Origin: Planctomycetota bacterium
GTDB taxonomy: Bacteria; Planctomycetota; Phycisphaerae; WQYP01
Direction: 5' to 3'
Length of the DNA stretch: 64,000 bases
Assembly: GCA_021831565.1 (NCBI GenBank)
Contig: JAKBMM010000003.1
Span: forward strand, 20,717 to 84,716
Shown: in pieces, positions 38,295-48,704 of the stretch
How positions within the stretch are numbered: position 1 is the stretch's first letter
How the letters are laid out: each line of letters begins with the position of its first letter
Made by a program: the position numbers and the translations under genes
Notes under the pieces: model-generated
Database searches by the model: none
The model's input: only the letters and a program-made list of their open reading frames with translations
What the model was told of the DNA's origin: nothing

Positions 38295-38311
38295 CCCCCC
38301 CCCCCCCCCCC
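38295..38311 (+). repeat. 17-base poly-C tract
   Basis: An uninterrupted run of C, the longest homopolymer I noticed in the window, located about 190 bases upstream of the propeller gene. Its length may vary between cells or may be a sequencing artefact. Confidence 0.9.
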
Positions 38312-38415
38312 AGTCCCGGCAAACACCGGGGGCCGGCCGTTTGGTTGATATGCAAGCGGCGTCCAATATTGCTTAGCGGCGCGCGGCGCGATGGGATCGC
38401 CGGCAGTACCTAAAA

Positions 38416-38483
38416 GGGGGTCGGACATCAGGCCCGACTGAGGATCAGGACCATGGCGGCCTGGAAGGCCGCCCCCCAAGGGG
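38416..38483. repeat. 65-bp dispersed repeat, copy 1
   Basis: Contains GGGGGTCGGACATCAGGCCCGACTGAGGATCAGGA and AAGGCCGCCCC. It is about 80 percent alike by eye to 39026-39089. Confidence 0.6.
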
Positions 38484-39025
38484 AGGTCCGAGCTTGCCGC
38501 GTCTACTTTTTGTTCACAAAGGAACATGGCTGAGCCCCGTTCACCGTGTGCACAACTTTTTACTACCGTTGCGGCCGCGATTTGCGTGGCGGCCATATAC
38601 TGATACTTGGATAGTTTAATCCACTTCCAATAAAAAGCAAGAGAAAAATTGAGAATTTTTTTAGTTTATGGCCAGGAATGTTATAACTGCTGACTATATA
38701 ATCACTTACGCTACGATAAATTTATTCAAAAATATTCAAATTTCCTCCGCAGGCGGCGATTCTTCCAAGAATTACACACATCGTCACAGCGATCTTCCAG
38801 CCCATGCACGGTTACAGAAAAAACCGCTGCGCGCTCTGTAGCTCTCAGGTCGCGGGATTTTGGCAGTGTGGTATTGCGGCCACACACTTGAATATTTTGA
38901 TGGGTTCTGGACCCTCCCCAGGAGGTGTCAGGAAAAAGTGGAAAAATTAAAGACTATTTATTATAGGACCTTACCGCCAAATGACGCGTGAAGACTGGAG
39001 GGTGAAGACGCCCGGCGCCTCAAAC

Positions 39026-39089
39026 GGGGGATCGGGCATCTTGCCCGACCGGGAATCAGGAACTGACGGAAAGGCCGCCCCAGAGAGGG
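39026..39089. repeat. 65-bp dispersed repeat, copy 2
   Basis: Contains a TCGGGCATCTTGCCCGA hairpin, then GGGAATCAGGA and GGAAAGGCCGCCCC, paralleling copy 1. Confidence 0.6.
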
Positions 39090-39190
39090 CAATGGTCACG
39101 TTTCGCAGACTGGTCGGCTTATACGCGAGCGTCTCGATCCGCGGCGTGCCGCCGGATCCGCCGAAAATGTGGACTCGCCCGGTTTGCGGG

Positions 39191-39220
39191 TTGTCGCCAT
39201 AAACTATACTGGGGTATAGT
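39191..39220 (+). promoter_or_regulatory. Promoter with overlapping repressor operator for the metal regulon
   Basis: TTGTCG (39191-39196), 18 bases, TATAGT (39215-39220). Spanning the -10 is the perfect dyad CTATAC-TGGG-GTATAG (39204-39219). CsoR/RcnR-family repressors bind such G-tract-centred inverted repeats, so this is the likely operator of the next two genes, which would be repressed until metal binds the regulator. Confidence 0.65.
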
Positions 39221-39251
39221 ATAAGAGCGCGAAGAATATGGAGGATCAACA

Positions 39252-39530
39252 ATGTCCCACCTGATTACCAACCAGGCCAAGCTTGTCGCCCGGGTCCGCC
39301 GCATCCGCGGGCAGGTCGCGGCCATCGAAACGGCCCTGCGGCAGGAACGCGAATGCGCCGCCATGCTGCAGATGATCGCCGCGTGCCGGGGCGCCATCGA
39401 CGGACTGATGTCCGAAGTAATTGAAGGGTACATTCGTATGCATGTGATCGATCCCAGCCACAAGCCGACGGCGGCCCAACTGGCGGCGGCCCAGGAGCTT
39501 ATAGATGTTCTCAAGAGCTATATGAAATGA
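39252..39530 (+). CDS. CsoR/RcnR-family metal-sensing repressor
   Basis: A 92-residue all-helical repressor of the DUF156 (CsoR/RcnR/FrmR) family: KLVARVRRIRGQVAAIE, then ECAAMLQMIAACRGAIDGLMSEVIEGYI. By position, the ligand residues are His3, Cys35, Tyr60 and His64. This resembles the RcnR/FrmR set (His3, Cys35, His60, His64) with His60 replaced by Tyr, and differs from the copper CsoR Cys-His-Cys triad. The metal specificity is therefore open. GGAGG seven bases upstream supports the start, the dyad operator lies in the promoter, and the ATPase gene overlaps by four bases. Confidence 0.88.
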   Translation: MSHLITNQAKLVARVRRIRGQVAAIETALRQERECAAMLQMIAACRGAIDGLMSEVIEGYIRMHVIDPSHKPTAAQLAAAQELIDVLKSYMK

Positions 39531-41488
39531 CCGTTCCGGAAAAAAATCACGCCATGGACGCCGCGGGCCGCCCACCCGAGGCACACCCGAAGGAACATGC
39601 CGCGCCCGGTTCCGTGCCGTGCGACCACGAACTCCATCTGGAACCGTTGGAGTTGGCGCGGATTGCGCTGGTGGCGGCGGCGATCGTACTGGTGTGGCTG
39701 CGGGTCTGGGAACCGCTGGAGAAAATCAGCCTGATCGGCCTGGCGGCGGCGCTGATCGGCGGATGGCCGATTTTCAAGGAGGCTCTTTCCAACCTGCTGG
39801 CGCGCCGCATGACGATGCAGCTTTCGATGACGATTGCCCTGGCGGCGGCGCTGGCCATTGGGCAATTCCTCACAGCATTGGTGATCCTGTTCTTTGTTCT
39901 GGCGGCGGAAATGATCGAAGGTCTCACGGTGGGCCGGGGCCGCCAGGCCATTGGCCGGCTCATGGAGCTGTTGCCGCGCCGCGCGGAAGTGCGCCGCCAG
40001 GACGCCGGGCGGGAAGTAGCGGTGGACGAGATACAAATCGGCGATGTGGTCCTGGTGCGGCCCGGCGGCCGCATACCGATCGATGGCGTGGTGGTTGCGG
40101 GTGGGTCGGCGGTGGATCAGTCGGCGATTACGGGTGAATCGATGCCGGTGGAAAAAGTCGTCGGCGCCGCCGTTTACGCCGGAACGGTCAACCAGTCCGG
40201 CGTGCTGGAAGTACGGGTGACGGGAATCGGACCGGATACGGCCTTTGGCAAAATTGTGCATGCCGTGGAAGAAGCGGAAAAATACCGGGCGAAAATCCAG
40301 AAAACGGCGGATCGCCTGGCGGGCTATCTTGTGTACTTCGCCATCGGCTGCGCTCTGCTGACCCTTCTGGTCACGCACAACATCGTTTCGACTATTTCCG
40401 TGGTGATTGTGGCCGGCGCCTGCGGCGTGGCGGCGGGAACGCCGCTGGCGATTCTCGGCGCGATCGGCCGGGCCGCGCGCCAGGGTGCGATCATCAAAGG
40501 CGGAATTTACCTCGAAACCCTCTGGCGGGTAAACACCGTGGTGCTGGACAAAACCGGCACGTTGACGTTGGGCCAGACGCGGGTGATGGCGGTGGAAACG
40601 GTTCGCGGCGTGAGCGAACAACAGCTGCTGGAAGCCGCGGCCATCGCCGAAGCCCGTTCCGAGCATCCCCTGGCCCGCGCCATCCTGGAAAAAGCCCGGG
40701 AATCAGGCACGCCAATCCGGGTGCCGGAACAGTTCCACTATACGCCGGGCAGGGGGATCACGTGCGTCCACCAGAGTCAGAGCATCACGGTGGGCAACGC
40801 GCAATTGATGAGCGAGCAGGGACTGGATGTTTCCAGTTTGGAGCGAGACGAAAACACCGGTACGCTTACCTATGTATCGCAAAATGGAAAACTGCTCGGA
40901 GCGCTGCTGATAGAAGATGTGTCGCGTCCGGAAGCCGCCGCGGCGGTCGCCGCGCTGCATCGGCAGCACATCCAGACGGTGCTTCTGACCGGCGATACCC
41001 AAGCCGTGGGCCGGCGAATCGGCCGGGAACTGGGCATATCCTCCGTATACGCCCAACTGCTGCCGGATCAGAAGGTACAGCACGTTCGGCGGCTGCGCGG
41101 GATGGGAAGCTGCGTCGCGATGGTCGGCGATGGCATCAACGACGCACCGGCGCTGATGGAGGCCGATGTGGGCGTGGCGATGGGATCAGGCACGGACGTA
41201 GCGCGCGAAAGCGCGGACGTGGTATTGCTGGGCAACGACCTGGTCAAATTCACCCAGACCATGCGGCTGGCGCGCCAATGCCGCCGCATCATCATGTTCA
41301 ATTTCATCGGTACGCTCACGGTCGACAGCATCGGCGTGGCCTTGGCGGCGATGGGATTTCTCAATCCGCTGTTGGCGGCCCTGATCCACGTAGGGTCAGA
41401 AACGGCGTTTATATTTAATTCCGCCCGCTTGCTGCCGGGCGGGCATTTCGTCGGCAACGGTCGGCCAAATGGAGAAGGTAAACCATAG
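39527..41488 (+). CDS. P1B-type heavy-metal ATPase with atypical membrane motif
   Basis: A 653-residue P-type ATPase. It has the actuator TGES, phosphorylation site DKTGTLT (around residue 340), the SEHPLARAI motif of P1B pumps, and GDGINDAPAL. The N-terminus is His-rich (HPKEHAAPG, CDHELHLEP) with no CxxC metal-binding domain. In the membrane helix where copper, zinc or cobalt pumps have CPC, CPH or SPC, this protein reads VAGACGVAAGTPLAIL: the proline is missing and the aligned residues are GAC. Metal specificity therefore cannot be assigned from known classes. It is translated with the metal-sensing repressor (ATGA overlap). Confidence 0.88.
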   Translation: MTVPEKNHAMDAAGRPPEAHPKEHAAPGSVPCDHELHLEPLELARIALVAAAIVLVWLRVWEPLEKISLIGLAAALIGGWPIFKEALSNLLARRMTMQLSMTIALAAALAIGQFLTALVILFFVLAAEMIEGLTVGRGRQAIGRLMELLPRRAEVRRQDAGREVAVDEIQIGDVVLVRPGGRIPIDGVVVAGGSAVDQSAITGESMPVEKVVGAAVYAGTVNQSGVLEVRVTGIGPDTAFGKIVHAVEEAEKYRAKIQKTADRLAGYLVYFAIGCALLTLLVTHNIVSTISVVIVAGACGVAAGTPLAILGAIGRAARQGAIIKGGIYLETLWRVNTVVLDKTGTLTLGQTRVMAVETVRGVSEQQLLEAAAIAEARSEHPLARAILEKARESGTPIRVPEQFHYTPGRGITCVHQSQSITVGNAQLMSEQGLDVSSLERDENTGTLTYVSQNGKLLGALLIEDVSRPEAAAAVAALHRQHIQTVLLTGDTQAVGRRIGRELGISSVYAQLLPDQKVQHVRRLRGMGSCVAMVGDGINDAPALMEADVGVAMGSGTDVARESADVVLLGNDLVKFTQTMRLARQCRRIIMFNFIGTLTVDSIGVALAAMGFLNPLLAALIHVGSETAFIFNSARLLPGGHFVGNGRPNGEGKP

Positions 41489-41535
41489 CCGCGCCGCGTA
41501 CCGGCGAGCATAAGAGAAGGTGCGCAGGTTCCGTC

Positions 41536-44253
41536 TCAAGTGAAACGCAGGGTAACAATCCGTTTGGGCTTGAGAACCACCGCAAGTTTTCCATCAGTCG
41601 AACCAAGCTCTTCCACGGGGTTGCTTTCAAAGTCCACCATCTGGATCCTGCCGGTGGGGGGGCCGAAATACGGCCCAGCAGGCTGGGCGGTAACGATCGT
41701 TGCGGTAATGGTTATCTCGTGGGGATTGAATATGCGTACTTCCAGACCTTCGCCGCTCCGGCGGACGCTGCTGACCACGGCCGGACCGTCGATGCGTAAC
41801 AAGCCGGCTGTGGCGGGAAGCGATCTTTCGGATCGAAAAATAGCGATATCCTCGCGCCGAAGCTGCACGACGCGCAGTCCCCCCGCCATTTGTTGGCCCA
41901 GTTCGCACAAGCGTGTCCGATCAGGTTTCCCCGCCAGCGGGACGATGCCGTAACGAAAAGTCATCGGCCCGCGCGACTGCCCGCCGGGTTCTCCGTTGGT
42001 GAAAATAGTGCGGCGCGTGCCACGAAACAGCGTCAAAGCAATCGGACGTTCGGCGGTGTCGCGCACGGCGGTTTCAAGCAGCCCATCGCCGACGACCCCA
42101 AGGCCGTGTTTCGTGTCGAACACGGCGGTCCAGCTTTGCTGCGGTTTGGTTTCGACCTCCAACTCGCGGTATTCGTGATTGTCCCGGCGTAAGGGTATGG
42201 ATCTCTCGACGACATCGAACGGGCTGTCGGCGAGATACGTCCCGGCATCCACGCCACTGGGCAGGAGAACGCGGAGGCGATGGTCGTTGGCAGAATTTTG
42301 GACGGTTGTTTCTATATCCACATGATCCTGTCCGGGGCGCAAACTCACCAGGCTGTCGATTACCAGTTCGACCAACCGGTCCGACCGCGTCATGCCGTCA
42401 AAGCGAAATTCTTCCGGCACGGACAGAGTCGTGCGGATGCGGAACGTCGTGAGCATCGGCCCGTTGTGAACCAGGGCCACGTCCGACTTGCAGGCGGTGG
42501 AGACGAACGCCTGATCGTTGACCGCGACGCCGTGATACCAGCCGTCGCCGATGTCGGCACAATCCTCAAAGGTCAGCAGGCGGCTATACACGCGGCCCGT
42601 GCGCTTGTCCGTGAGGGTCAATGTGCCGTTGGATTCGATTTGCACAACCAGATGCTCGTTGGCCATGGAACGCTCGCTGGCGGCCAGGCCCGGTATGTCC
42701 GGATACCGCGTCGGGCGCGGCGGCTTGATCGCCCGGACGGTGAGCGTTGTGTAGCCCAGGGCGGGAATCGAAAGAAGCAGGGCAATCTTCACATGGTGGC
42801 TGTGCACGGCCTGCGGAAACCTGGCAGGGTGGATTCGCTGGTGTAGGCGATTCATCACCTGACCCAGCCGCTGATAGGGCATCTCTTTCCCGTCGGCGTC
42901 GTGGATGAGAAAGGCGGGCTTAGGCTCAAAGCCGAAGAACTCGTTAAAGCTCGGCCAATCGGTCGGTATCTCCAGCGTGAGTTCCGCGACTTGATGGAAT
43001 TCGCGCGGCAGCGGGTTGAAGACGGCGACGCGCAACTCCTCATCGGTTATCCCGCCTTGCACGCTGGCGGCGATTCGACTCGTCGCTTCCACCGCCAGCT
43101 TGTCGGCGATCAATCGACACTGGTCGAAGCGATACTCCATGTCTTTGTGAACCTGATCCGTGCTGCAACCGTCGATGGAGTCGTGTGCATGATTCTGCAA
43201 CAGCCACCGCCACGCGACCTGGAGAAATCCTTGCGGATATTCCCACCCGGTCACTCCATGGGCCAACGCGCTGAACGGCTCGGCCCAAAGGCACAGCAGC
43301 GCCTGGCAGCGGCTGTTGGCCTGCTTCAGGCGAACGCGGCTCGCGAGTACGCCGGGAATAACCCACTGCTCTTCGGCCGAACCGGGGTACCGACCGGGCG
43401 CCCGCAATTCCCCTTCGAGAATGGTGCTGATGCGGTCGGCCTGCGGCAGCATTTCCGCCAGGTAATCGTCCAGGCAGGTGTGCACGATCTCGAAGTCGTC
43501 GTCTTGCTTCATACGCTCCGCCAGCACGGCGTACGCCTGTTGATCCCACTCCAGATGGTCGCCGCCATCGAAAATCAGAATCGGATCCACTTCGTTGCAC
43601 TTCGCCTCCGCCCGCAGGAACTCCTCCAATCTGGCCGCGGTCTGATTCGGATCGAACGCCGGCTCTCCTTGGCGCGCCTGGCGAACCTTGCAGCAGAAGT
43701 CGCAATAGCCGATCGGTCCGAAACGGTAACAAGACACAGTGGTCCCATCCGCGCCGCGCCATTGCACGTGCCGCTTGCCGAGCAGATTGGTTCCCCGCCA
43801 GATGAACCCCCCGCGAATGTTGAAGCCCGCGAAAATTTGCGGCAACTGACTGTTGTGTCCAAACATGTCGGGCACGAAACCGGCCCCGGAAGGAGTGCCG
43901 CCGTAACCGCGGGCGATCTCCCGTCCGAGACGAAGATTGCGGATCAACGATTCGCCCGACACGGTGAACTCGTCCGGCATGGTGTACCATGGGCCTAGCA
44001 CGAGTTTGCGTTCGCGGATCAGTTTTTCGATTTGTTCTCGGCGCTCGGGACGGATTTCCAGATAATCATCGATCATGATGGACTGCCCATCGGTCTGGAA
44101 CGGCCCTTTGAGCCTTGCGTCTTCCAGTCCGGCGAGCACGCGGTCCATCAGCCGCACCAGCGCGTAGCGAATTTCCTGGAAGGTCTCGCGCCACTCCCGG
44201 TCCCAGTGCGTGCTTAGCACAAAATGGATGCGACGTTTGCGGTCGGTGATCAT
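41536..44253 (-). CDS. GH38 alpha-mannosidase
   Basis: A 905-residue glycoside hydrolase family 38 enzyme hydrolysing alpha-mannosides. It has the metal-binding HWD near residues 16-18 (STHWDREW), the catalytic nucleophile Asp129 in PDMFGHNSQLPQI, a middle helical domain (HAHDSIDGCSTDQVH, with metal ligand histidine) and a long beta-sandwich C-terminal domain. The frame opens further upstream, but conserved sequence begins at the ATG at 44253. It follows the H+-pyrophosphatase gene after 11 bases, so it may be co-transcribed with it. No signal peptide, so probably cytoplasmic. Confidence 0.9.
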   Translation of the reverse strand: MITDRKRRIHFVLSTHWDREWRETFQEIRYALVRLMDRVLAGLEDARLKGPFQTDGQSIMIDDYLEIRPERREQIEKLIRERKLVLGPWYTMPDEFTVSGESLIRNLRLGREIARGYGGTPSGAGFVPDMFGHNSQLPQIFAGFNIRGGFIWRGTNLLGKRHVQWRGADGTTVSCYRFGPIGYCDFCCKVRQARQGEPAFDPNQTAARLEEFLRAEAKCNEVDPILIFDGGDHLEWDQQAYAVLAERMKQDDDFEIVHTCLDDYLAEMLPQADRISTILEGELRAPGRYPGSAEEQWVIPGVLASRVRLKQANSRCQALLCLWAEPFSALAHGVTGWEYPQGFLQVAWRWLLQNHAHDSIDGCSTDQVHKDMEYRFDQCRLIADKLAVEATSRIAASVQGGITDEELRVAVFNPLPREFHQVAELTLEIPTDWPSFNEFFGFEPKPAFLIHDADGKEMPYQRLGQVMNRLHQRIHPARFPQAVHSHHVKIALLLSIPALGYTTLTVRAIKPPRPTRYPDIPGLAASERSMANEHLVVQIESNGTLTLTDKRTGRVYSRLLTFEDCADIGDGWYHGVAVNDQAFVSTACKSDVALVHNGPMLTTFRIRTTLSVPEEFRFDGMTRSDRLVELVIDSLVSLRPGQDHVDIETTVQNSANDHRLRVLLPSGVDAGTYLADSPFDVVERSIPLRRDNHEYRELEVETKPQQSWTAVFDTKHGLGVVGDGLLETAVRDTAERPIALTLFRGTRRTIFTNGEPGGQSRGPMTFRYGIVPLAGKPDRTRLCELGQQMAGGLRVVQLRREDIAIFRSERSLPATAGLLRIDGPAVVSSVRRSGEGLEVRIFNPHEITITATIVTAQPAGPYFGPPTGRIQMVDFESNPVEELGSTDGKLAVVLKPKRIVTLRFT

Positions 44254-44264
44254 TCGAGAATACT

Positions 44265-46916
<2,652 letters not shown>

Positions 46917-47098
46917 TGAGTAATCCCCTGACGCCGAGTTTTTTCGTACAGCTTAACTTCCCCGACGGAGTCTTTCGGTAATGCGTGATTTTGAACTCCA
47001 AAGGACAAAGAATAGAATCAACCCGCGGAAATTTCAACTTTATGTGTTGTCGCATAAAGGGTTCCGGTTTATGGAAACGTTATTCGGCTGGGACGCTC

Positions 47099-47617
47099 AT
47101 GAGCAACCTCCCGACTGCACAATTCCCCGCGTCTGGGCCGTCCCCCCACCGCCGCAATCGCATTCTGTTTACCATCGCCCTGTTCAAGTTCGCCAAAGCA
47201 GCCATCCTTATTGTGGGGGGGACCCTGGCGTTATGCTTCCGTAACGCCGATCTTTCCCGGATTGCCATTCACTGGGTGAATCGCCTGCGACTGGACCCGC
47301 ACAACCGTTACATCGATTGGGTTCTGGACCACGTGGCGCTGGTGCACAAGCGCCAGATTGAAATGCTCGTCGTGGGAACGTTCATCTATGCCATCCTGTT
47401 CAGCATTGAGGGTGTCGGCCTGTTCCTGGAAAAGGCCTGGGGTGAATATCTGGTGATCGTGGAAATATCGCTGCTGGTACCGGTGGAAGTCTACGCGATC
47501 GCCCACAAACCCGATCTGTTGCGGACCGGCCTGCTGCTGGTAAACATGCTGATTCTATCCTATCTGGTCCATCTGCGCGTCCAGACGCGCCGCCGGAAGA
47601 AAATGGCCGAGCGTTAA
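47099..47617 (+). CDS. DUF2127-like membrane protein
   Basis: A 172-residue protein with about four membrane helices (LFTIALFKFAKAAILIVGGTLAL; IEMLVVGTFIYAILFSIEGVGLFL; GEYLVIVEISLLVPVEVYAI; TGLLLVNMLILSYLVHL) and a basic C-terminus. The pattern FKxxKAxxLxxxG...LxxxYxxxFxxEGxGL...WGEY fits the DUF2127 family, of unknown function. The ATG at 47099 starts the conserved part; the open frame extends upstream to 46985. It stands alone between convergent and divergent neighbours. Confidence 0.7.
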   Translation: MSNLPTAQFPASGPSPHRRNRILFTIALFKFAKAAILIVGGTLALCFRNADLSRIAIHWVNRLRLDPHNRYIDWVLDHVALVHKRQIEMLVVGTFIYAILFSIEGVGLFLEKAWGEYLVIVEISLLVPVEVYAIAHKPDLLRTGLLLVNMLILSYLVHLRVQTRRRKKMAER

Positions 47618-47658
47618 TCCGGCCCTCTGCGGCCCCGGAGAGTAAAAATCGGAAAAAA

Positions 47659-48255
47659 TCAACGATAAAATTCAATGATCCGATTTGGATCGATCTGGAA
47701 TGGTATCTGCTCCGGACTCGGCAGGGCCGCCATGCGGGCCTCCAACTGTGCCGGGTTGAATTCCAGCCAGGCCGGCACTTGTTGCCCCGCCAGCCCTTCC
47801 ATGTTCTCGCGCAGCAACTTGTGGATTTTTTCCCGGAACATGATGGTCTCGCCCGGCGCCACCTGGTAGCTGGGGATATCCACCTTTTTGCCGTTGATCC
47901 GCACCTGCCCGTGCGACACAAGCTGCCGGGCCGCCCAGATGGACCGTACCACGCCCAGACGCCGCACCACGTTGTCCAGCCGCGTCTCGAGCAACTGCTG
48001 AAGCGTTACCGCGGTGTTGCCCTTGGCTTTTTTTGCCGTGGCCATGTACCGCCGAAACTGACGCTCCAGCACGCTGTAATGAGCTTTCATCCGCTGTTTT
48101 TCCCGCAGACGAATGCCATATTCGGAAAGCCGCCGGTTGCGGAACCCATGCATGCCGGGGGCTATAAATTCACTTTTGTTATGTTTGGGAAGATCGGCGA
48201 TCGCCACGCCCAAACGACGCGACAGGCGGACCTTCGGACCGAGATAGCGGGACAT
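47659..48255 (-). CDS. rpsD: 30S ribosomal protein S4 (zinc-free type)
   Basis: A 198-residue protein: MSRYLGPKVRLSRRLG, RLSEYGIRLREKQRMKAHYSVLERQFRRY, then the S4 RNA-binding domain (LETRLDNVVRRLGVVRSIWAARQLVSHGQVRINGKKVDIPSYQVAPGE). It lacks the Cys motif near the N-terminus, so it is the C-minus S4 form. AAGGAG four bases upstream of the ATG supports the start. It stands outside the usual ribosomal operon. Confidence 0.96.
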   Translation of the reverse strand: MSRYLGPKVRLSRRLGVAIADLPKHNKSEFIAPGMHGFRNRRLSEYGIRLREKQRMKAHYSVLERQFRRYMATAKKAKGNTAVTLQQLLETRLDNVVRRLGVVRSIWAARQLVSHGQVRINGKKVDIPSYQVAPGETIMFREKIHKLLRENMEGLAGQQVPAWLEFNPAQLEARMAALPSPEQIPFQIDPNRIIEFYR

Positions 48256-48403
48256 GAAGCTCCTTTTTCGTGATGCGATCGGGCGCCTTCCATGCGCTTC
48301 CACCGCTTGCAAAGCCGGCGTACCCGAAAGAAAACACACTGCCAACGGGCCTTCTCGGCGAATGTAGAGAGTCGCTAGTTTAGCAATCTCGGCGAATCGG
48401 TCA

Positions 48404-48553
48404 AGCCCCGCCAAAACAGCCCGCCAGCTTCAATAGAAAGGCCATGCTGAACGTCCAGAACTCGTGTTCTTGTATGAATGCGGCAACCTCCTCCATAAGG
48501 TCCTTGGGAACATAGACCGTCTGTGTCTTGCCCTTCACCTTGAAAGTGATTCG
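48404..48553 (-). pseudogene. Decayed fragment of a transposon-associated (DUF6788-like) gene
   Basis: An open stretch of 50 codons, bounded by stops and without a start, reads RITFKVKGKTQTVYVPKDLMEEV. The 'KGKTxTVYVPKxLxEEV' motif is familiar from short proteins encoded within or beside insertion sequences. Upstream, the frame breaks around CGHSHDE, where the expected zinc-ribbon part is missing. It is probably a mobile-element remnant; the rest is gone. The family name is from memory and should be verified. Confidence 0.5.
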
Positions 48554-48704
48554 TCATGGCTGTGCCCACAAAGGACGCCAACACGGCCTTTTGAGCGTAA
48601 AATAAACAACAGTGCCGCAAGATGGAATCATGCCGAAGACGCCGGCGAGGCGCGCCGGTTTCCGGCCGGGGGTGATTCGATCCGGCGTTGCGAATAGTAT
48701 TCCC

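Larger units (their letters stand above)
38110..39190. other. Gene-free intergenic region with repeats
   Basis: Just over 1 kb with no convincing gene. It contains a 17-base C run (38295-38311), one copy of a dispersed 20-mer (38214-38233), a TGCCTGCAGGCA palindrome near 38130, two copies of a 65-bp repeat (38416 and 39026) and an AT-rich patch around 38620-38730 (a run of seven T). A minus-strand frame of 93 codons over 38971-39252 covers one repeat copy and is not credible as a gene. Confidence 0.6.

Noticed and set aside
38971..39252. 93-codon minus-strand frame reading GSGGTPRIETLAYKPTSLRNV
   Set aside because: It runs through a dispersed repeat copy and overlaps the metal-regulon promoter; no matching family. 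A decayed fragment cannot be excluded.
39252..39530. Copper sensor CsoR
   Set aside because: The Cys-His-Cys ligands of CsoR are absent; His3/Cys35/Tyr60/His64 is closer to RcnR/FrmR, so the specific name was not used.
42901..43998. 365-codon plus-strand frame over the mannosidase
   Set aside because: Antisense to GH38 motifs; no ribosome binding site.
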